Origin: an uncultured Bacteroidales bacterium
GTDB taxonomy: Bacteria > Bacteroidota > Bacteroidia > Bacteroidales > Bacteroidaceae
Reading direction: 5' to 3'
NCBI GenBank assembly: GCA_945871755.1
Contig: CAMBWV010000016.1
Coordinates: forward strand, 1 to 9,739
Length of the DNA: 9,739 nucleotides
Shown here piece by piece: positions 7,288-9,739 of the stretch. Numbering within the stretch: the first letter of the stretch is position 1; every line of letters starts with the position of its first letter. The notes under the pieces were generated by a model, which was not told where the DNA came from, ran no database searches, and saw nothing but the letters and a program-made list of their open reading frames with translations. Position numbers and translations under genes: made by a program.

Positions 7288-7830
7288 ATGGAAAAGAAAC
7301 TCTGGTATGTCCTCCGTGACCTCCGGCGCCCGAATACCAAAGAACGTGCCTACCAAGTGCTGCAAGACCCCCAATATGATATTGAGCGTGTGTTCACCCC
7401 GACTGTCCAGAAGATTGTCATGAATCATGGCCGCAAGGAGGTGCGCACGGTGCCCTTCGTCTCCGACCTGCTCTTTGCTTACGACTCGCGCGACCATTTG
7501 GATGCAGTGGTCGAAAGCATTCCCATGCTCATTTACTATTTCGCGCGCGGTGGGGGATACAACAATCCTGTCGTCGTGCCCGACGACCAAATGGCCGACT
7601 TCCTCCATGCCGTTGGTCAGCAGCCCGACAGGGTGCAATACTTCACGCCCGAGCAAGTATCGCCCACCATCTACGGACGCTCCATTCGCATCATTGGTGG
7701 TGCGCTCGACGGCTACGAAGGGCGACTGATGAGTCGCCGCGGTTCGCGCAAGAAACAGTTGATTATCGAACTGGAAGGACTGCTGAGTGCTGCCATTGAG
7801 GTAGAACCTGATTACATACAACTCCTATGA
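7288..7830 (+). CDS. UpxY-type NusG paralog, transcription antiterminator
   Basis: Specialised NusG homologue of 180 residues. In Bacteroides, UpxY proteins bind elongating RNA polymerase and prevent premature termination in the leader of a capsule operon. The N-terminal NGN domain (about 4-110) begins KLWYVLRDLRR and contains the family-typical stretches FVSDLLFAY (57-65) and VVPDDQMADF (96-105). A C-terminal KOW segment follows at about 129-175 (GRSIRIIGGALDGYEGRLM, 130-148). No membrane or signal sequence is seen. ATG at 7288 is chosen because homology begins at once (KLWYVL); the frame is open further upstream but that part is out-of-frame ugd sequence. It follows ugd by 74 nt and its stop overlaps the next start (ATGA, 7827-7830), so all three genes are probably co-transcribed. 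The operon it acts on cannot be proven here. Confidence 0.87.
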   Translation: MEKKLWYVLRDLRRPNTKERAYQVLQDPQYDIERVFTPTVQKIVMNHGRKEVRTVPFVSDLLFAYDSRDHLDAVVESIPMLIYYFARGGGYNNPVVVPDDQMADFLHAVGQQPDRVQYFTPEQVSPTIYGRSIRIIGGALDGYEGRLMSRRGSRKKQLIIELEGLLSAAIEVEPDYIQLL

Positions 7831-9101
7831 GAATCCGCCTTCTCGTCTCCCTGCTCCTCTTCGCAAGTGTCGTGGTAGCCGTGGCGCAGCGCATTAGCAC
7901 CATCGTGACGAATCCTGCGGCCGATGCCTCCACGGGGATGCGTATCAGTTGGGCCGCCGACTCGGCTGGTACGGGCGTGATGTACAGATTGGCAGGTGTG
8001 AAAGGGTGGCGCCGCTCCACCTATTTGCCTCCCGAACTGGCCACGCGCTGCACGGCCTTCGACAGCATCTTCTCCCGCAATGCAAGAGGGGAGGATGTTT
8101 ATGAGATTCCGACCCTCATCAAGTGTGGTGTCACGCTCCGTCATCTCCATCCCAATACGCGCTACGAGTATGTCATCGTGGATAGTCATCGCCGTCCGCT
8201 CTCGCAGGTGTACTCCTTCCTGACGGCTGGTGCCATGGAGTGGAATTGCTGCATCATCTCCGACTTCCATTCCTACACGCCCTCGCGCCGCCGTCTGCAA
8301 TCTGCCATGACCATGATAGACACCGTGCAGGCGTATCGCCCCATTGACTGGGTGCTTCATCTGGGCGACGTTGTGGCCTGGGGCGGCTCGTGGTCCTTCT
8401 GGGAGCGCCTCTACCAGGAACGGCAGTTTCGCAACTTCATGTGGGCAGGCGTACAGGGCAACCACGACTACATGGGCCGCGAGAAGGGCGTGGGCTCGAA
8501 TGACTTCACGCGCAATGCCACCTACTATCCCGCCAACGGATTCCCAGAGGACGAGCGCCTCACCTACCATTTCCGCTATGGCGAGGTGCTCTTTCTCATG
8601 CTCAACAGTATGACAAACCGCACCACGGCAAACATCTCGAAGGCCAAGGCGTGGATGCGGCAAGTGGTTCGTCAAGCCCGCGCCAGTCAGCATCCGCCCC
8701 GCTATGTGGTGGTGTGCCAGCATTTCGAATGGTTCAATGGTCGCACAGGCCAGTCTATGGATTATAGCCGTTGGTCGGAAACTTTCGACGAACTAGGTGT
8801 GGACCTGGCACTTGGAGGAAACAATCATATCTACGCACGTACGGATGCTGTCTATCAGGGGCTTACTACGGACGGTTCCAACGGTACGGTCTATCTACAA
8901 ACGTCAGCGTCGGACAACGAGCGCGGCCGCACCACCTCCACCTTGCGAGAGAATAAGGACCTCATCAAGCGCCGTTGGACAGAAGGCAAAAATACTATCG
9001 GTGCACTCTGCATGGAGGTGAATGCGCAGCGCATCCTTCTCACCCTGCTCGACCGCTACGGCACGGTGGTGGACACCGTTTCGGTGAAGGCAAAAGAATA
9101 G
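7827..9101 (+). CDS. Exported metallophosphoesterase, purple-acid-phosphatase-like, with N-terminal FN3-like domain
   Basis: Calcineurin-like phosphoesterase of 424 residues, predicted to be exported. A signal peptide is clear: positive start MRIR, hydrophobic core LLVSLLLFASVVVAV, probable cleavage after AVA at 18-20. Residues of about 25-133 form the fibronectin-III-like domain found before purple-acid-phosphatase catalytic domains (TNPAADASTGMRISW, 28-42). Metal-ligand motifs follow: DFH at 146-148, GD at 180-181, GNHDY at 211-215 and H299 in VCQHFEW. The last motif, normally GHxH, reads GNNH (331-334), with Asn in place of the first His; H334 is retained. Substrate is unknown: a phosphomonoester or diester in the periplasm or outside the cell is likely. 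It starts inside the stop codon of the NusG paralog, indicating translational coupling. No intrinsic terminator follows within 270 nt. Confidence 0.9.
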   Translation: MRIRLLVSLLLFASVVVAVAQRISTIVTNPAADASTGMRISWAADSAGTGVMYRLAGVKGWRRSTYLPPELATRCTAFDSIFSRNARGEDVYEIPTLIKCGVTLRHLHPNTRYEYVIVDSHRRPLSQVYSFLTAGAMEWNCCIISDFHSYTPSRRRLQSAMTMIDTVQAYRPIDWVLHLGDVVAWGGSWSFWERLYQERQFRNFMWAGVQGNHDYMGREKGVGSNDFTRNATYYPANGFPEDERLTYHFRYGEVLFLMLNSMTNRTTANISKAKAWMRQVVRQARASQHPPRYVVVCQHFEWFNGRTGQSMDYSRWSETFDELGVDLALGGNNHIYARTDAVYQGLTTDGSNGTVYLQTSASDNERGRTTSTLRENKDLIKRRWTEGKNTIGALCMEVNAQRILLTLLDRYGTVVDTVSVKAKE

Positions 9102-9147
9102 ATGGAACGTCCTCAATAGTCTCTTTTCGTAACGGCGGAAGTGCAAT

Positions 9148-9173
9148 GTATCGCACGTTGCTATGTGCGGTAC
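9148..9173. repeat. Hairpin downstream of the metallophosphoesterase gene
   Basis: GTATCGCAC (9148-9156) pairs with GTGCGGTAC (9165-9173) over nine positions with one G-T wobble, around an 8-nt loop. No T-run follows. ACGTTGCT is repeated at 9155-9162 and 9172-9179, overlapping the hairpin. It may protect the 3' end of the operon mRNA; a terminator role is not supported. Confidence 0.4.
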
Positions 9174-9337
9174 GTTGCTCACCTCGGAATCGTACTCCCA
9201 GCATGAACAAAATCCGTAATCAGAAATCCTAGAACTACGAAATCACGAGTCCCTCGTAATATAACATACGCCAACCCCCGTCTGCTGCAAATCGCTGCAT
9301 TTTACATTTGAGGGAGTGTTGCGAAGTGTTAAAGCGA

Positions 9338-9369
9338 TTTGGATTTCGTGGGAAAATGTATTATCTTTG
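9338..9369 (+). promoter_or_regulatory. Bacteroidetes-type promoter (TTTG-N20-TATCTTTG)
   Basis: TTTG at 9338-9341 and TATCTTTG at 9362-9369 match the -33 and -7 consensus boxes of Bacteroidetes with a 20-bp spacer, the expected distance. This is the best-formed promoter in the window. Transcription would start at about 9375-9377, exactly where the terminator hairpin begins. Confidence 0.7.
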
Positions 9370-9376
9370 TATTAGC

Positions 9377-9421
9377 GAAGAGGAGAGAGCCCGTAAATAC
9401 TGGGTTTTCTCCTCTTTTTTT
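9377..9421 (+). terminator. Intrinsic terminator directly after a promoter
   Basis: GAGGAGAGAGCCC (9380-9392) pairs with GGGTTTTCTCCTC (9402-9414) over 13 uninterrupted positions, two of them G-U. The loop is 9 nt (9393-9401). Seven T follow at 9415-9421, and these can extend the stem with AA at 9378-9379. Shape and T-run are those of a strong Rho-independent terminator. It could end the metallophosphoesterase operon, whose stop is at 9101, or attenuate the promoter at 9338-9369; position favours a role in attenuation. Confidence 0.75.
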
Positions 9422-9529
9422 ACCCCAAAAAATCGCATTTTTACCTCAGAGATAAATTTTTCTACATTACTGAGAAATTTTTTTCTTGGAGTTTGCGGAA
9501 TTTTTTTTCTTATTGTAGGTTGCTTTTTT
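9415..9529. other. Regularly spaced T-tracts, possible curved DNA
   Basis: Runs of 5-8 T begin at 9415, 9438, 9457, 9478, 9501 and 9524, spaced 23, 19, 21, 23 and 23 bp, close to two helical turns. Another run of eight T lies at 9580-9587. Phased A/T-tracts bend DNA, so the stretch upstream of the second promoter box is likely curved. Part of the effect could be simple AT-richness. Confidence 0.45.
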
Positions 9530-9586
9530 GCCGATGCAGAGCGTCTGAAAGTTAAAAGATATTTATTTTCTAGGCTGCATTTTTTT

Positions 9587-9594
9587 TACTTTTG
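9587..9594 (+). promoter_or_regulatory. Second -7 box at the right end
   Basis: TACTTTTG is an exact TAnnTTTG match at the end of a T-run. Only a weak TTTA (9562-9565) lies at a suitable -33 distance, 21 bp upstream. Transcription would start near 9600 and read rightward out of the window through the inverted-repeat leader. Confidence 0.5.
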
Positions 9595-9627
9595 GAGGAG
9601 AGGAATTGGGGTAACGTGAAAGTACCG

Positions 9628-9645
9628 CACCTTGCTTGCAAGGTG
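9628..9645 (+). repeat. Perfect short hairpin in the right-edge leader
   Basis: CACCTTGC (9628-9635) and GCAAGGTG (9638-9645) are exact reverse complements separated by TT; as RNA this gives at least seven base pairs with a 4-nt loop. It may equally be a dyad operator for a dimeric protein. It is followed immediately by a wider stem formed by TGAGTAG and CTACTCA. Confidence 0.55.
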
Positions 9646-9695
9646 TGAGTAGGGAGTTTGTTCTGTGGGAAAGTTTTTAAAAAAGTAACTACTCA
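9646..9695 (+). repeat. Second inverted repeat in the right-edge leader
   Basis: TGAGTAG (9646-9652) and CTACTCA (9689-9695) are perfectly complementary over 7 bp with a 36-nt loop. The stem abuts the hairpin at 9628-9645, so the two could stack in a transcript started at about 9600. No known riboswitch or RNA family was recognised. Confidence 0.4.
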
Positions 9696-9739
9696 GGTGG
9701 TTTATTGCTGGCTAGGGGTGCTATTCGGCGCGCCCCGAA

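Larger units (their letters stand above)
9102..9739. other. Gene-free right end (638 bp): regulatory and leader-like DNA
   Basis: No convincing protein gene is present. The left third (9102-9337) is of ordinary composition with one hairpin and short repeats. The middle (9338-9594) holds a promoter, an intrinsic terminator, spaced T-tracts and a second -7 box. The last 140 bp contain perfect inverted repeats and look like an untranslated leader. A 103-codon plus-strand frame from 9308 runs across the promoter and terminator and depends on a TTG start, so it is not called as a gene. Confidence 0.7.

Noticed and set aside
7812..8723. 303-codon minus-strand frame opposite the metallophosphoesterase gene
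   Set aside because: It is antisense to a gene with signal peptide and metal motifs; its His/Gly/Ala-rich composition is typical of a shadow frame.
9245..9257. Small hairpin ACGAG-TCC-CTCGT
   Set aside because: Five base pairs with no T-run on either side is too weak to call a terminator or regulatory element.
9308..9619. 103-codon plus-strand frame with a hydrophobic middle part
   Set aside because: It needs a TTG start, runs through a promoter and an intrinsic terminator, and its phenylalanine-rich membrane-like stretch is just translated T-tracts.
9616..9648. Possible leader peptide of 10 codons (GTG start, GGAGG upstream)
   Set aside because: Shine-Dalgarno-led starts are unusual in this group, the GGAGG lies at the expected transcript start, and a frame this short inside an inverted repeat could arise by chance.
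9727..9734. GGCGCGCC (AscI site) near the window end, as a possible cloning scar
   Set aside because: An 8-bp palindrome occurs naturally in moderately GC-rich DNA, and no vector sequence is seen next to it.

Overview
The window comes from a member of the Bacteroidota, most likely order Bacteroidales (Prevotellaceae-like; this rank is an inference). The main evidence is that promoter boxes match the Bacteroidetes -7 consensus TAnnTTTG (four copies), gene starts lack a convincing Shine-Dalgarno sequence, and the gene families (UpxY-type NusG paralog, Bacteroidetes-style MutS2 and CCA/HD nucleotidyltransferase) fit that group. Coding DNA is moderately GC-rich, while the right-hand intergenic stretch is AT-rich. 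No tRNA, rRNA, CRISPR array or insertion sequence was recognised.

Left block (about 1-5540, minus strand). Read in transcription order, this is a four-gene cluster: a CCA/poly(A)-type tRNA nucleotidyltransferase, a small HD-domain phosphohydrolase, MutS2, and a SpoU/TrmH-family RNA methyltransferase whose last few codons lie beyond the left edge. Gaps are 52, 3 and 48 nt, so an operon is likely. The theme is RNA maturation and ribosome quality control, with the caveat that MutS2 has also been tied to recombination.

Divergent hub (5541-5929). Two outward-facing TAnnTTTG boxes, at 5701-5708 (minus) and 5805-5812 (plus), flank an exact 10-bp direct repeat. Both leaders carry copies of TAGGCT in the direction of transcription, and the minus leader can form a two-part hairpin.

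Right block (5930-9101, plus strand). UDP-glucose 6-dehydrogenase is followed, after a very C-rich and G-poor 74-nt gap, by an UpxY-type NusG paralog. The NusG paralog overlaps by 4 nt the start of an exported metallophosphoesterase. The first two genes point to surface polysaccharide production under processive antitermination; the role of the phosphoesterase is open.

Gene-free right end (9102-9739). A well-formed Bacteroidetes promoter (TTTG-N20-TATCTTTG) runs directly into an intrinsic terminator hairpin. This is followed by about 110 bp of regularly spaced T-tracts, a second TAnnTTTG box, and a leader with perfect inverted repeats that continues past the window edge. It is the most unusual part of the window and resembles an attenuated or otherwise controlled leader of a gene further right.
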